Below are positions 16,681 to 24,066 of a DNA stretch of 64,000 bases, piece by piece. The DNA is taken from positions 186,001-250,000 of the forward strand of contig NZ_JADKZI010000003.1 in the NCBI RefSeq assembly GCF_017811815.1. The letters run 5' to 3'. How positions within the stretch are numbered: the first letter of the stretch is position 1; each line of letters starts with the position of its first letter. The notes under the pieces were generated by a model. That model worked only from the letters and a program-made list of their open reading frames with translations, did no database searches and had not been told where the DNA came from. This DNA is from Flavonifractor sp. AGMB03687 (lineage in GTDB: Bacteria; Bacillota; Clostridia; Oscillospirales; Oscillospiraceae). A program made the position numbers and the translations under genes.

Positions 16681-16704
16681 AATTATACCCTCTCCCTGCT
16701 AATC

Positions 16705-16755
16705 AAAGAGCTTTACTTCTGTGACTGACACGGGCACAGAAGCAAAGCTCTTTTT
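16705..16755. terminator. Long hairpin terminator after the cas genes
   Basis: AAAGAGCTTTACTTCTGTG (16705-16723) pairs with CACAGAAGCAAAGCTCTTT (16735-16753) with one mismatch, and a T run follows. It should end cas2 transcription. Confidence 0.85.
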
Positions 16756-16810
16756 GTCTGCTTCAAAACCGACGACCAGAATCCCAGTCCCCGACCTTTC
16801 GCAAACCCGC

Positions 16811-16856
16811 AGATATAGGGTATAACACACTAGACTTTGCAAGCAAAGTCCGTGTG
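16811..16856 (-). other. Predicted oriT of MobV (pMV158) type
   Basis: On the minus strand a hairpin with arms GGACTTTGC and GCAAAGTCT runs directly into TAGTGTG|TTATACCCTA. The pMV158 MobM origin has AAGTATAGTGTG|TTATACTTTA at the nick, so the core TAGTGTGTTATAC is identical. The predicted nick lies between bases 16826 and 16825. The leading strand would enter in the minus direction. The cognate relaxase is at 13381-14325, separated from this site by cas1-cas2 and xre. Confidence 0.8.
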
Positions 16857-17037
16857 CCAAAAAGGGGCGTTGCCCCCTTTGGATTCCCCCATCATTTCCG
16901 TTTCTCGGATACAAAACCGACCTTGCCGGTTTTACATCCTTGCCCCGGAAATCTAAAAAAGCACCGTCGCCATCTTCAAAGGGGATGTTGACAGTGCTTC
17001 TTTATATTTATCCAAAAGTTGTTTTCTTGCAATACTG

Positions 17038-17053
17038 CGTAAGCGTGGGTTGT
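17038..17053. repeat. Third copy of the CAACCCACGCTTAC motif at the right end
   Basis: GCGTAAGCGTGGGTTG here is the inverse of CAACCCACGCTTAC at 13080-13093, and CAATACTGC flanks both. It lies about 35 bp from the right junction. Confidence 0.55.
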
Positions 17054-17086
17054 GGTGTAGTATCTTTAACTTAGGGAACCTCCTGT

Positions 17087-17197
17087 CTCATAATTGGACA
17101 CCGTCTGCCGAGTGACGAACAGGGCCTGCGCCAGTTCCTCCTGGGTCAGGCCCCGTCTCTCCCGCAGCGTGCGGATGTTTTTTCCAATGTCACGCAT
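17087..17197 (-). pseudogene. N-terminal HTH part of the split XRE-type regulator
   Basis: ATG 17197 starts MRDIGKNIRTLRERRGLTQ and continues for 37 codons through a Cro/CI HTH up to QTVSNYE, where the element begins. Reading on into the element adds only five foreign residues (TGGSLS-like) before a stop near 17068. Joined to 10778-11374 it restores the host gene in frame. The insertion cuts the DNA-binding domain right after the recognition helix, so the regulator is inactivated while the element is present. Confidence 0.88.
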
Positions 17198-17282
17198 ACC
17201 TCTCACCTCGCCTATACCATAGGCCATGGTGATCCAATTGTCACGCAAAGATCCTTTTACACCGGGATTTTGGGGCTATTTC

Positions 17283-17726
17283 TCAGGCTTCGGCCCCGTC
17301 CCCCGGGCACTTCTCATGATGCCGGCGCACCAGGTCCGCCAGCGTCACATGGTCCACCACACCGGACACCGCGGCCTGGATCTCCCGCCAGATCTCCACG
17401 GTAACACACTGGTCCGCCCGGCCGCAGCGGCACACATCGTCTGCGTCGGCGCAGCTCACCGGCGCCAGATTGCCTTCCAGTACCCGCAGGATCTCACCCA
17501 CGGTGTACTCCTCCGGTTCCCGGGTCAGCAGATAGCCGCCGCCCGCGCCGCGTACCGAGCGCACCAGCCCGGCCCGGGACAGCTGGGTGACAATCTGCTC
17601 CAGATATTTGTCAGAAATATCCTGCCGCTGGGCCACATCCCGCAGAGGCACCGCAGTGCCGTGGCTGTGGAGGGCCACGTCCAGCATCAGCCGCAGGGCA
17701 TACCGACCCTTGGTAGAAATTTTCAT
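17283..17726 (-). CDS. Rrf2/IscR-family transcriptional regulator
   Basis: A 147-residue winged-helix protein (MKISTKGRYALRLMLDVAL, ISDKYLEQIVTQLSRAGLVRSVRGAGGGY). Four Cys at 92, 99, 101 and 107 could bind an Fe-S cluster, as in IscR/CymR-like proteins. ATG 17726 has GAGGG upstream; an in-frame extension to 17825 crosses the promoter. The ligand and target genes are not shown by context, since the neighbours are a disrupted regulator and the divergent aroF locus. Confidence 0.9.
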   Translation of the reverse strand: MKISTKGRYALRLMLDVALHSHGTAVPLRDVAQRQDISDKYLEQIVTQLSRAGLVRSVRGAGGGYLLTREPEEYTVGEILRVLEGNLAPVSCADADDVCRCGRADQCVTVEIWREIQAAVSGVVDHVTLADLVRRHHEKCPGDGAEA

Positions 17727-17750
17727 ACGATCCCTCCTGACTTTGGAGAT

Positions 17751-17779
17751 ATAATACCATAATACTGGTAGGATTTCAA
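17751..17779 (-). promoter_or_regulatory. Promoter of the Rrf2 regulator
   Basis: On the minus strand TTGAAA (17779-17774) and TATTAT (17756-17751) are 17 bp apart. It is back to back with the aroF promoter. Confidence 0.75.
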
Positions 17780-17792
17780 GTGAAATTTCCTC

Positions 17793-17821
17793 TTGACTTT
17801 CGCACCAAAAAGTGCTAAAGT
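17793..17821 (+). promoter_or_regulatory. Candidate promoter of aroF-tyrA
   Basis: TTGACT (17793-17798) and TAAAGT (17816-17821) with 17-bp spacing, 27 bp ahead of the leader peptide start. Confidence 0.6.
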
Positions 17822-17848
17822 CCATGGTAAGAAAGGAGCGTGCCCGTC

Positions 17849-17923
17849 ATGCTGAAGCGTACCGGTTATGGATACGGCTATTACCGCTGCTATTATTTCA
17901 GCGGTGTTTTTGCCTGCCCATAA
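17849..17923 (+). CDS. Tyr/Phe-rich leader peptide for aroF-tyrA attenuation
   Basis: A 24-codon frame with AAAGGAG 10 nt upstream of ATG 17849. Its middle reads GYGYGYYRCYYF: six Tyr and two Phe codons in total, far above chance. The Tyr codons overlap a hairpin (CCGCTG at 17884-17889, CAGCGG at 17900-17905), and a terminator lies 40 nt further on. Ribosome stalling when charged tRNA-Tyr is low would favour read-through into the aromatic pathway genes. This is the classical leader-peptide layout; the mechanism is inferred. Confidence 0.8.
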   Translation: MLKRTGYGYGYYRCYYFSGVFACP

Positions 17924-17961
17924 CCGGCTGATCCGGGTATCGTTCCACATCGAATCGTGGG

Positions 17962-17999
17962 AGATCCGCAGTCGCCTTTGGGCGGGTGCGGATCTTTTG
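17962..17999 (+). terminator. Attenuator terminator before aroF
   Basis: AGATCCGCA (17962-17970) pairs with TGCGGATCT (17987-17995), with an inner GCC/GGC pair and TTTT after it. It sits between the leader peptide and aroF, only 22 bp before the start codon, so it must be conditional. CCGGCTGATCCGGG upstream (17924-17937) could supply an alternative fold. Confidence 0.8.
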
Positions 18000-18021
18000 T
18001 ATTTTGAAAGGAGTTTCCGTT

Positions 18022-19038
18022 ATGGTCGTCATTATGAAGCGGGGCTTTACCCCTGAGGAACTGGAAAAAGCCATCCACACCATGGAGGAGGGCGGCGTCA
18101 AGGTCATGGTCTCCAAGGGCTCCGAGACCACCATTCTGGGCGCCGAGGGCAATGCCGACGGCATCGACCAGGAGAAGCTGTCCCTGCTGCCCGGCGTGGA
18201 CCGGGTCATGCGGGTCACTGAGCCCTACAAGAAGGCCAACCGGAAATACCACCCGGAGGACAGCAAAATTGACCTGGGCAACGGCGCCGTAGTGGGCGGC
18301 GACCAGCTGGCAGTCATTGCCGGTCCCTGCTCGGTGGAGAGCGAGGCCCAGATCGTGGAGGTAGCCCAGGCGGTCAAGGCCGCCGGAGCGGCAGCCCTCC
18401 GGGGCGGTGCCTTCAAGCCCCGCACCTCTCCCTACTCCTTCCAGGGCATGGGCAACGACGGCATCCGCCTGCTGCAGGAGGCCAAGGCAGTCACCGGTCT
18501 GCCCATCGTCACCGAGATCATGTCCACCGACAACGTGGAGATGTTCGAGATGTGCGTGGATGTGATCCAGGTGGGCGCCCGCAATATGCAGAACTTTGAC
18601 CTGCTCAAGCAGCTGGGCAAGACCACAAAGCCCATCCTGCTGAAGCGTGGCCTCAGCTCCACCATTGAGGAGTGGCTCATGAGCGCCGAGTACATCATGG
18701 CCGGCGGCAATGAGAAGGTCATCCTGTGTGAGCGGGGCATCCGCACCTTTGAGACCTTTACCCGCAATACCCTGGACCTGTCGGCGGTGCTGGCGGTGAA
18801 GCAGCTCTCCCATCTGCCGGTGGTGGTGGACCCCTCCCACGCCTGCGGCAAGGCCTGGATGGTGGAACGGATGAGTATGGCGGCTCTGGCCGCCGGTGCC
18901 GACGGTCTCATCATCGAGGTCCACAACGATCCTCCCCACGCCCTGTGTGACGGTGCCCAGTCCATCACCCCCGCCCAGTTCTCCGATCTGATGGACAAGC
19001 TGCGCACCCTGGCCCCCTGCGTGGGCCGCACTCTGTAA
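18022..19038 (+). CDS. aroF: 3-deoxy-7-phosphoheptulonate (DAHP) synthase
   Basis: A 338-residue type I-beta DAHP synthase, the first step of the shikimate pathway. The N-terminal ~70 residues form a ferredoxin-like regulatory domain (MKRGFTPEELEKAIHTMEEGG). The barrel follows with AGPCSVES, GGAFKPRTSPYSFQG and VDPSHACGK. ATG 18022 follows AAAGGAG. The gene is behind the Tyr-rich leader and 15 bp ahead of tyrA, so it is probably the tyrosine-responsive isozyme. Confidence 0.93.
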   Translation: MVVIMKRGFTPEELEKAIHTMEEGGVKVMVSKGSETTILGAEGNADGIDQEKLSLLPGVDRVMRVTEPYKKANRKYHPEDSKIDLGNGAVVGGDQLAVIAGPCSVESEAQIVEVAQAVKAAGAAALRGGAFKPRTSPYSFQGMGNDGIRLLQEAKAVTGLPIVTEIMSTDNVEMFEMCVDVIQVGARNMQNFDLLKQLGKTTKPILLKRGLSSTIEEWLMSAEYIMAGGNEKVILCERGIRTFETFTRNTLDLSAVLAVKQLSHLPVVVDPSHACGKAWMVERMSMAALAAGADGLIIEVHNDPPHALCDGAQSITPAQFSDLMDKLRTLAPCVGRTL

Positions 19039-19053
19039 AAGGAGCGCTTCAAC

Positions 19054-19914
19054 ATGAAAAAGACACTTGTGATTGTCGGTCTTGGTTTGATTGGCGGCTC
19101 TCTGGCCCTGGCTCTGAAGGGCTTTGAGGACTACGAGATCGTAGGCGTGGATGTATCCCAGCCCACCCTCCGCTACGCCAGCGAGCACGGCGTGGGTGAC
19201 CGGGTCACCGAACATGCCGACCAGGTGATCCCCCAGGCCGACGTGGTGGCGCTGGCCCTCCATCCCCAGGGCATCCTGGATTTCCTGCAGGCCCACCGGG
19301 ACCACTTCAAGCCGGGCGCTCTGGTGTGGGACGTGTGCGGCGTCAAGTCCGCCATCCTGGAGGGTGCCGACTGCCTGCCCGATACCGTGGACTTCATCGG
19401 CTGCCACCCCATGGCGGGCACTGAGTTCTCCGGCGTGGAGCACGCCTTTGCTGAGCTGTTCCAGGGCTCCCACTTCCTCATTGTCCCCCGCCCCACCAGC
19501 CAGCCGGAGCACCTGGCCCTGCTGGAGCGCATGGCCAACTACATCGGCTGCTGGGACGTCCACCGCACCACCGCCCAGGCCCACGACGCCCTCATCGCCT
19601 ATACCAGCCAGGTGATGCACATCATCGCCGTCTCCGTGTGTGACGACCCCACCCTTTTCGACTGCAAGGGCTACGAGGGCTCCTCCTTCCGCGGCTGCAC
19701 CCGGGTAGCCGCCCTGGACGTGGGCCTGTGGACCCAGCTGTTCTCCCTCAACCAGCCCGCCCTGCTGGAGGTGCTGGACCGGCTCATCGGCAACCTCCAG
19801 TCCTACCGTGAGGTGCTGGCCACCGGCGACCGCACCGCCCTGGCGGAAAAGCTGGCTTACTCAGCCGCCCGCAAGCGGCAGATGGACCTCCCCGGTCCCG
19901 ACCTGCTGGAATAA
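19054..19914 (+). CDS. tyrA: Prephenate dehydrogenase
   Basis: A 286-residue NAD(P)-dependent enzyme converting prephenate to 4-hydroxyphenylpyruvate for tyrosine. The Rossmann motif GLGLIGGSLALAL is at ~8-20. GCHPMAGTEFSG carries the active-site His, and TSQVMHIIA is family-typical. An AAAGGAG-like site precedes ATG 19054. There is no ACT domain, so control is likely at the attenuator rather than by feedback on this enzyme. Confidence 0.92.
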   Translation: MKKTLVIVGLGLIGGSLALALKGFEDYEIVGVDVSQPTLRYASEHGVGDRVTEHADQVIPQADVVALALHPQGILDFLQAHRDHFKPGALVWDVCGVKSAILEGADCLPDTVDFIGCHPMAGTEFSGVEHAFAELFQGSHFLIVPRPTSQPEHLALLERMANYIGCWDVHRTTAQAHDALIAYTSQVMHIIAVSVCDDPTLFDCKGYEGSSFRGCTRVAALDVGLWTQLFSLNQPALLEVLDRLIGNLQSYREVLATGDRTALAEKLAYSAARKRQMDLPGPDLLE

Positions 19915-19916
19915 GA

Positions 19917-19953
19917 GAAAAAGGACGTGCCGCCGTGCGGCACGTCCTTTTTA
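19917..19953. terminator. Bidirectional terminator between tyrA and the LCP gene
   Basis: AAGGACGTGCCGC and GCGGCACGTCCTT pair, with A and T runs on the two sides. The convergent LCP gene ends at 19954. Confidence 0.9.
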
Positions 19954-20979
19954 TCAATTATACTGGAAGATGTTCATGTCCTCCAGAGTCAGGTCCTCGG
20001 TATAGGGGTTGATGAGCTGGTTCACCGTCTCCAGGGTCTCCTCCGGGTAGAGCTGGTAACAGTACTTGCCCCAGCCGGGGTAGTAGGTGTTGCCGTCGCC
20101 GGTCAGGGTGGCGCTGGTCATGCCGTTCTCAAAGTCAAAGCTCAGAGCGGGCTCGGCAAACCACAGCATCTCGCCGAATTCCAGATCGGTGTTTACGTAC
20201 TCCAGGAAGATCTCAATGTAGCTGTTGATCTTCTGGGGATTGGACAGGGCCTTTTTCAGAATGGCGGCAATCAGCTGCTGCTGAGTGCGGGTGCGGCCGA
20301 TATCGTTGTCCGGATAGGCCGAGTAGATGTTGTCGGGGTAGGTGCCGGGACCATCGGAGTTCTTCCGGCAGCGAGCCACGTTGAGCACGTCCTGGCCGTC
20401 CAGATGCTGAAGGCCGGGCTCATAGTGGATGTGCAGGTCCTGGGTGGGATCATCGTAAGACATGTGGACCGGCACATTGAATTCAATGCCGCCCAGCTCA
20501 TCCACCAGCACCTTGAAGCCATCCATATTGATGCCCACATAGAAGTCAATGGGAATACCCAGCATGTCGGAGATGGTATCCCGCAGGGTCTCGATGCCAT
20601 CCTGATAGACCGCGTTGAGCTTTCCGCTCTCCACCAGGGTATCCCGGGGAATGGACACCATACCCACCGTCTGGTTCACCGTGTCATACATGCACACGAT
20701 CATGGTGTCAGCGTTGCTGCCCACCTGATCCTTGGCCACCAGCAAAAAGGTATAGGTATATGGTTTGCGTCCGTTATCCTGCTGGGCGCTCTCCCCCGGC
20801 GCTGCCGGTGTGGCGGAAGGCTCCACCGCCATCTCGGGCTCCTTGCTCATCAGCTTGTAGGCGCAGAAGAGAATGACGATCAACGCAGAGATGGCTACCA
20901 AAATGCCATACAGTATTTTTGCCGCCCGCCGTCCCGGCGAGGAACGTCGGCGGCGCTTTTTCTTTCGTGTCTGGGCCAC
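19954..20979 (-). CDS. LytR-CpsA-Psr family cell-wall glycopolymer ligase
   Basis: A 341-residue protein: a basic cytoplasmic tail, one membrane segment at ~22-44, a short disordered linker rich in Ala/Pro, then the LCP domain at ~75-240 (ADTMIVCMYDTVNQTVGMVSIPRDT, NVARCRKN, DIGRTRTQQQLI). LCP enzymes attach teichoic acids or other glycopolymers to peptidoglycan. The start is GTG 20979 behind AAAGGGG. Confidence 0.9.
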   Translation of the reverse strand: MAQTRKKKRRRRSSPGRRAAKILYGILVAISALIVILFCAYKLMSKEPEMAVEPSATPAAPGESAQQDNGRKPYTYTFLLVAKDQVGSNADTMIVCMYDTVNQTVGMVSIPRDTLVESGKLNAVYQDGIETLRDTISDMLGIPIDFYVGINMDGFKVLVDELGGIEFNVPVHMSYDDPTQDLHIHYEPGLQHLDGQDVLNVARCRKNSDGPGTYPDNIYSAYPDNDIGRTRTQQQLIAAILKKALSNPQKINSYIEIFLEYVNTDLEFGEMLWFAEPALSFDFENGMTSATLTGDGNTYYPGWGKYCYQLYPEETLETVNQLINPYTEDLTLEDMNIFQYN

Positions 20980-21072
20980 TGAGGCGCGCCCCTTTCTCCA
21001 TTTACGTTATGTCAACAAACAAGAACAGTATAGTGGAGATTTGCCGCTCTGGCAAGAGTTTGACGCAAAAAT

Positions 21073-21906
21073 TTATAGAGTTGTCATTTTCTCCAATCCC
21101 AGGGGAAACACGGTACCCGCCGTCAGCAGCTTGCCCGGCAGGTCGGCCCGGTAGTTCGGCTGACCGGGGTCAAGACTGTTGATCACCACCCCGTCGCTGC
21201 CCGCTCGGGCAGTGGAGTGGATGTACCGCCCCTCTCCCAGATAGAGGGCAATGTGCCCCGGGAAGTAGAGCAGGTCGCCGGGCCGGCACTGCTCCAGGGG
21301 GATAGCCCGGGCGGGATAGCCGGGTACCAGCTTGGCATCCCGGTACAGCAGCACCCCGCTGAAGAACCAGGACATAAAGGTGAGTCCGGAGCAGTCGATG
21401 CCCATGGGGGACTTCCCGCCCCACCGGTACTGCACTCCCAGATAGCTTTTGGCTCGCTCCACCACCCGGGCCCGCAGCTCCTCTTCCGGCAAATCCTCGG
21501 GATAGGCGCAATATTCCTCCAGGAAACTACATTTTGTATACCCTTTTTGCCCATCAGGCAGGTTCACCAGCCGCCAGCCCTCCGGGCAGGGCCCCTCCCC
21601 TGGGGTCACCAGCGCCCCCCGGGGCAGGGTGGCCAGAACCGGCAGCTCCACCTCCGGCCCACTGAGCACGTCGGCAAACAGGGCGTTCACCACTAGCTTT
21701 GGAGCCTCCGTCCACCCCCGGTCAGGCACCAGCTGATCCGGCTGTACCCAGCCGGTGTATCCATAGTGGGTGCGGATCTTCCACCAGCCCTCCGCCTCCT
21801 CCAGAGGTCCGGAGACCGGCCAGCCCATCAGGATCTCATCCACCCGTTCCTCTCCCCCACCCGGACCGACCCGGAGGGGACAGAGGGACTGCGCTGCAAC
21901 ATACAT
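21073..21906 (-). CDS. SH3 / NlpC-P60 cell-wall endopeptidase
   Basis: About 277 residues. N-terminal SH3-like repeats (WWKIRTHYGYTGWVQ; GWRLVNLPDGQKGYTKC) precede an NlpC/P60 domain with C172 in GIDCSGLT and H218 in GHIALYLG, plus H230. It would cut peptide cross-links such as gamma-D-Glu-diaminopimelate. No signal peptide is seen from this start, which resembles the intracellular cell-wall-recycling YkfC type. ATG 21906 is chosen for spacing from GAGG; 21909 is also possible. Confidence 0.85.
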   Translation of the reverse strand: MYVAAQSLCPLRVGPGGGEERVDEILMGWPVSGPLEEAEGWWKIRTHYGYTGWVQPDQLVPDRGWTEAPKLVVNALFADVLSGPEVELPVLATLPRGALVTPGEGPCPEGWRLVNLPDGQKGYTKCSFLEEYCAYPEDLPEEELRARVVERAKSYLGVQYRWGGKSPMGIDCSGLTFMSWFFSGVLLYRDAKLVPGYPARAIPLEQCRPGDLLYFPGHIALYLGEGRYIHSTARAGSDGVVINSLDPGQPNYRADLPGKLLTAGTVFPLGLEKMTTL

Positions 21907-22013
21907 CATAGGCCCTCGCATTTCTGTCCCGTTTGTGCTATGCTGATAGTACAGTTTATGGGACACCAAATATGATACGCTTGCATGAAACACAGGAAAA
22001 GGAGGTCGCTTCC

Positions 22014-23000
22014 ATGCCCAGAAGCCCCAACCAAAAACTGAAGCTGCTTTGCCTGTGCAAGCTCCTTTGGGAACAAACCGACGAGGAGCACACGCTGACC
22101 GTTCCTCAGATCATCGCCCACCTGGAGGCCTGGGACATCAAGGCCGAGCGCAAAAGCATCTATACCGACATGGAGGCTCTGCGCCAGTTCGGTCTGGATG
22201 TCCAGTGCCGGAAGGGCCGGGCCCCCGGCTGGTTTCTGGGGGAGCGTCCCTTCCAGCTGCCCGAGCTTAAGCTGCTGGTGGACGCGGTCCAGTCCTCCCG
22301 CTTCATTACCCAGCGGAAAAGCAGCGAGCTGATTCACAAGCTGGAATCACAGGCCAGCGTTCATCAGGCCCGCCAGCTCCAGCGGCAGGTGTATGTGGAC
22401 CGCCGGGTCAAAACCATGAATGAGAGCATCTATTACACCATCGACAAGCTCCACACCGCCATTGCAAACCGCAAAACGGTCACCTTTCTCTACTTTGAGT
22501 ATAACGTCCGCAAGGAAAAGGTGTACCGCCACGACGGCCGCCGCTATACCGTCTCCCCCGCCGGCCTCATCTGGGACAATGAGAACTACTATCTGGCCGG
22601 CTATGACCACCGCTCCAAGGAGATGCGCCACTACCGGGTGGACAAGATGGCCGATCTGGCCGTCACCTTCCTCCCCCTCACCGGGGTCCCCGAGCACTTT
22701 GACATGGCAGCCTATGCGGGAAAGCATTTCGGTATGTTCTCCGGCCGGGAGGGCCAGGTCACCCTCCGCTGCCGCAGCAGCCTGGTGGGTGTGGTGCTGG
22801 ACCGGTTCGGCCTGGACGCCATTCTGATCCCCGACGGAGAAAGTCATTTTACCGTCACCGTGTCCGCCGTGGTAAGCCCTCAATTTCTGGGCTGGCTCTT
22901 CGGCCTGGGAGACGGGGTGCAGCTGCTCCGGCCCCAGTGGGCGGTGGAGGAGCTGCGCCGCCAGCTGTCCGCCGTGGCGGGGCTGTATCCTGAGGGATAG
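22014..23000 (+). CDS. WYL-domain transcriptional regulator
   Basis: A 328-residue protein: N-terminal winged HTH at ~5-75 (RKSIYTDMEALRQFG), then a WYL domain from ~145 (KTVTFLYFEYN, YTVSPAGLIWDNENYYLAGY) and a C-terminal WCX-like part. ATG 22014 follows AAAAGGAGG. It is divergent from the NlpC/P60 gene. WYL regulators often sense nucleic acids or small ligands; the target here is unknown. Confidence 0.88.
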   Translation: MPRSPNQKLKLLCLCKLLWEQTDEEHTLTVPQIIAHLEAWDIKAERKSIYTDMEALRQFGLDVQCRKGRAPGWFLGERPFQLPELKLLVDAVQSSRFITQRKSSELIHKLESQASVHQARQLQRQVYVDRRVKTMNESIYYTIDKLHTAIANRKTVTFLYFEYNVRKEKVYRHDGRRYTVSPAGLIWDNENYYLAGYDHRSKEMRHYRVDKMADLAVTFLPLTGVPEHFDMAAYAGKHFGMFSGREGQVTLRCRSSLVGVVLDRFGLDAILIPDGESHFTVTVSAVVSPQFLGWLFGLGDGVQLLRPQWAVEELRRQLSAVAGLYPEG

Positions 23001-23003
23001 GGT

Positions 23004-23336
23004 TCAGCTCCAGCTCTCCCACACCTCAGGGCAGTAGCCCACGGTGGCCTGCTTGCCGTTGCGCACGATGGGGGTCTTGAGCAGCTTGGGGTTGTCCAGC
23101 AGCTTTTCCATCTTGTCGGCATCGTAGGCCAGGTAGTTGAGCAGGGCGGCATCGGGATGCTTCTGGTCGATGAGGTTTTCCAGTCCCACTGCATTGACCA
23201 CGCTCTTCAGCTCTCCGGCGCTCATACCGTACTTGCCCAGGTCTACCGCCTGGAACTTGATGCGCCGCTCCTTGAACCAGCGCTCCGCCTTCTTGGTGTC
23301 AAAACATTTGCTCTTTCCAAAAATCTGAATATTCAT
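23004..23336 (-). CDS. ArsC/Spx-like thioredoxin-fold protein
   Basis: A 110-residue ArsC-family protein starting MNIQIFGKSKCFDTKKAERWF, with a single active-site Cys11 and no CxxC. LKTPIVRNGKQATVGY is the usual ending of the family. It could be an arsenate-reductase-type oxidoreductase or an Spx/MgsR-like regulator; the RPI-like TPIV motif and the single Cys favour an ArsC-related enzyme of unknown substrate. It is 3 bp upstream of the DUF1653 gene and convergent with the WYL gene. Confidence 0.82.
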   Translation of the reverse strand: MNIQIFGKSKCFDTKKAERWFKERRIKFQAVDLGKYGMSAGELKSVVNAVGLENLIDQKHPDAALLNYLAYDADKMEKLLDNPKLLKTPIVRNGKQATVGYCPEVWESWS

Positions 23337-23339
23337 TCT

Positions 23340-23561
23340 TTATTCTCCTATATAAGCAAACCGGGGGCCCTGATAGCCATCCCGCTCCACATATTCATTC
23401 CACATGGCCGCCGGCCGCACCCAGATCCCCTGCTCGCCGTACAGGGCCTGATAGACCACCATCGGTTCCAGCGTCTCTGAGTGCCGTGCTACATAGAGCA
23501 GCCGATACTCGTTGCCCTTGAAGTGGCGGTAGCGCCCGGGGCGCAGTTCCATATCGTCCAT
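23340..23561 (-). CDS. DUF1653 domain protein
   Basis: A 73-residue protein with the DUF1653 pattern: GRYRHFKGNEYRLLYVARHSETLEPMVVYQ-type start and a WNEYVERDGYQGPRF ending. ATG 23561 follows AAGGAGG at 8 nt. A much longer frame upstream is only open by chance. The ArsC-like gene lies directly upstream of its own stop on the same strand. Function unknown. Confidence 0.85.
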   Translation of the reverse strand: MDDMELRPGRYRHFKGNEYRLLYVARHSETLEPMVVYQALYGEQGIWVRPAAMWNEYVERDGYQGPRFAYIGE

Positions 23562-23594
23562 CCCGGCATCCTCCTTCGTATCCGTTTCCGGTAT

Positions 23595-23765
23595 TGTACC
23601 ATAGCCGCAAGTCCGCGGGGACTTGCGCGCCGCGGAGGCGGCGTAAAATCGGCCTCGCCGATTTTGGCTATGGTGCAACATCAACAGCAGGCGTTTTGTT
23701 CCCAAAACGCCTGAATACGCAGTATCCTGCCGCACATGTGCGGCAACTGCTGATATTGTACCATA
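23595..23765. other. Structured intergenic region with nested palindromes
   Basis: TACCATAGCC (about 23598) and GGCTATGGT (about 23668) close an outer inverted repeat. Inside lie CAAGTCC/GGACTTG and AAAATCGGC/GCCGATTTT. A second module holds GGCGTTTTG/CAAAACGCC and TGCCGCACATGTGCGGCA between CAGCAG and CTGCTG. ATTGTACCATA occurs at both ends. No coding frame fits. Confidence 0.5.
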
Positions 23766-23832
23766 TCCGCCCCAGCGGAACAACCGGCGGGAAGCCTGTC
23801 GCAAAATAATGGTATACTTTTCCCCAGCTGCG

Positions 23833-23841
23833 TGGTATAAT
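23833..23841 (+). promoter_or_regulatory. Extended -10 promoter upstream of RNase J
   Basis: TGGTATAAT is an extended -10 without a good -35. It leaves a ~220-nt leader before the RNase J start; the leader has no recognised riboswitch. Confidence 0.5.
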
Positions 23842-24066
23842 ATAAATGCTAAATATGGCTTTATGCGCGATTTCGCGCTTTGAATAAGGCAAGGACATAG
23901 AATGGATAGAGGCGCCAGGCGGTGCATGGCCGTCCCCTTTTTCCGGCGAGGCAGGGTCGGAAAGAGCGGGAGTCCACCGCTTTTCTTTTGTGCGCTCAGA
24001 TCCGGACCGTGCCCACTGATAAATACGGAAAACGGATTGATTGTAAAGGAGTGTAGTAAGACTTTT

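Larger units (their letters stand above)
11378..17086. mobile_element. Mobilizable serine-recombinase element carrying cas1-cas2 (~5.7 kb)
   Basis: The ends are placed by reconstructing the interrupted host gene: CTC is the last host triplet on the left (11375-11377) and the first on the right (17087-17089). Content: large serine recombinase, small unknown protein, MobV relaxase, XRE regulator, cas1, cas2, hairpins and an oriT. The left end (CCATAGTTAAGG) and the inverted right end (CCCTAAGTTAAAG) form an imperfect inverted repeat. The recombinase and mob region is clearly less GC-rich than the host, and cas1-cas2 is strikingly AT-rich. There is no self-transfer (type IV secretion) gene, so it would need a helper to move. 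Confidence 0.9.

Noticed and set aside
16699-16914. 71-residue minus-strand frame in the element
   Set aside because: It covers the terminator hairpin and the oriT; the sequence has no family resemblance and the bases are better explained as structural sites.
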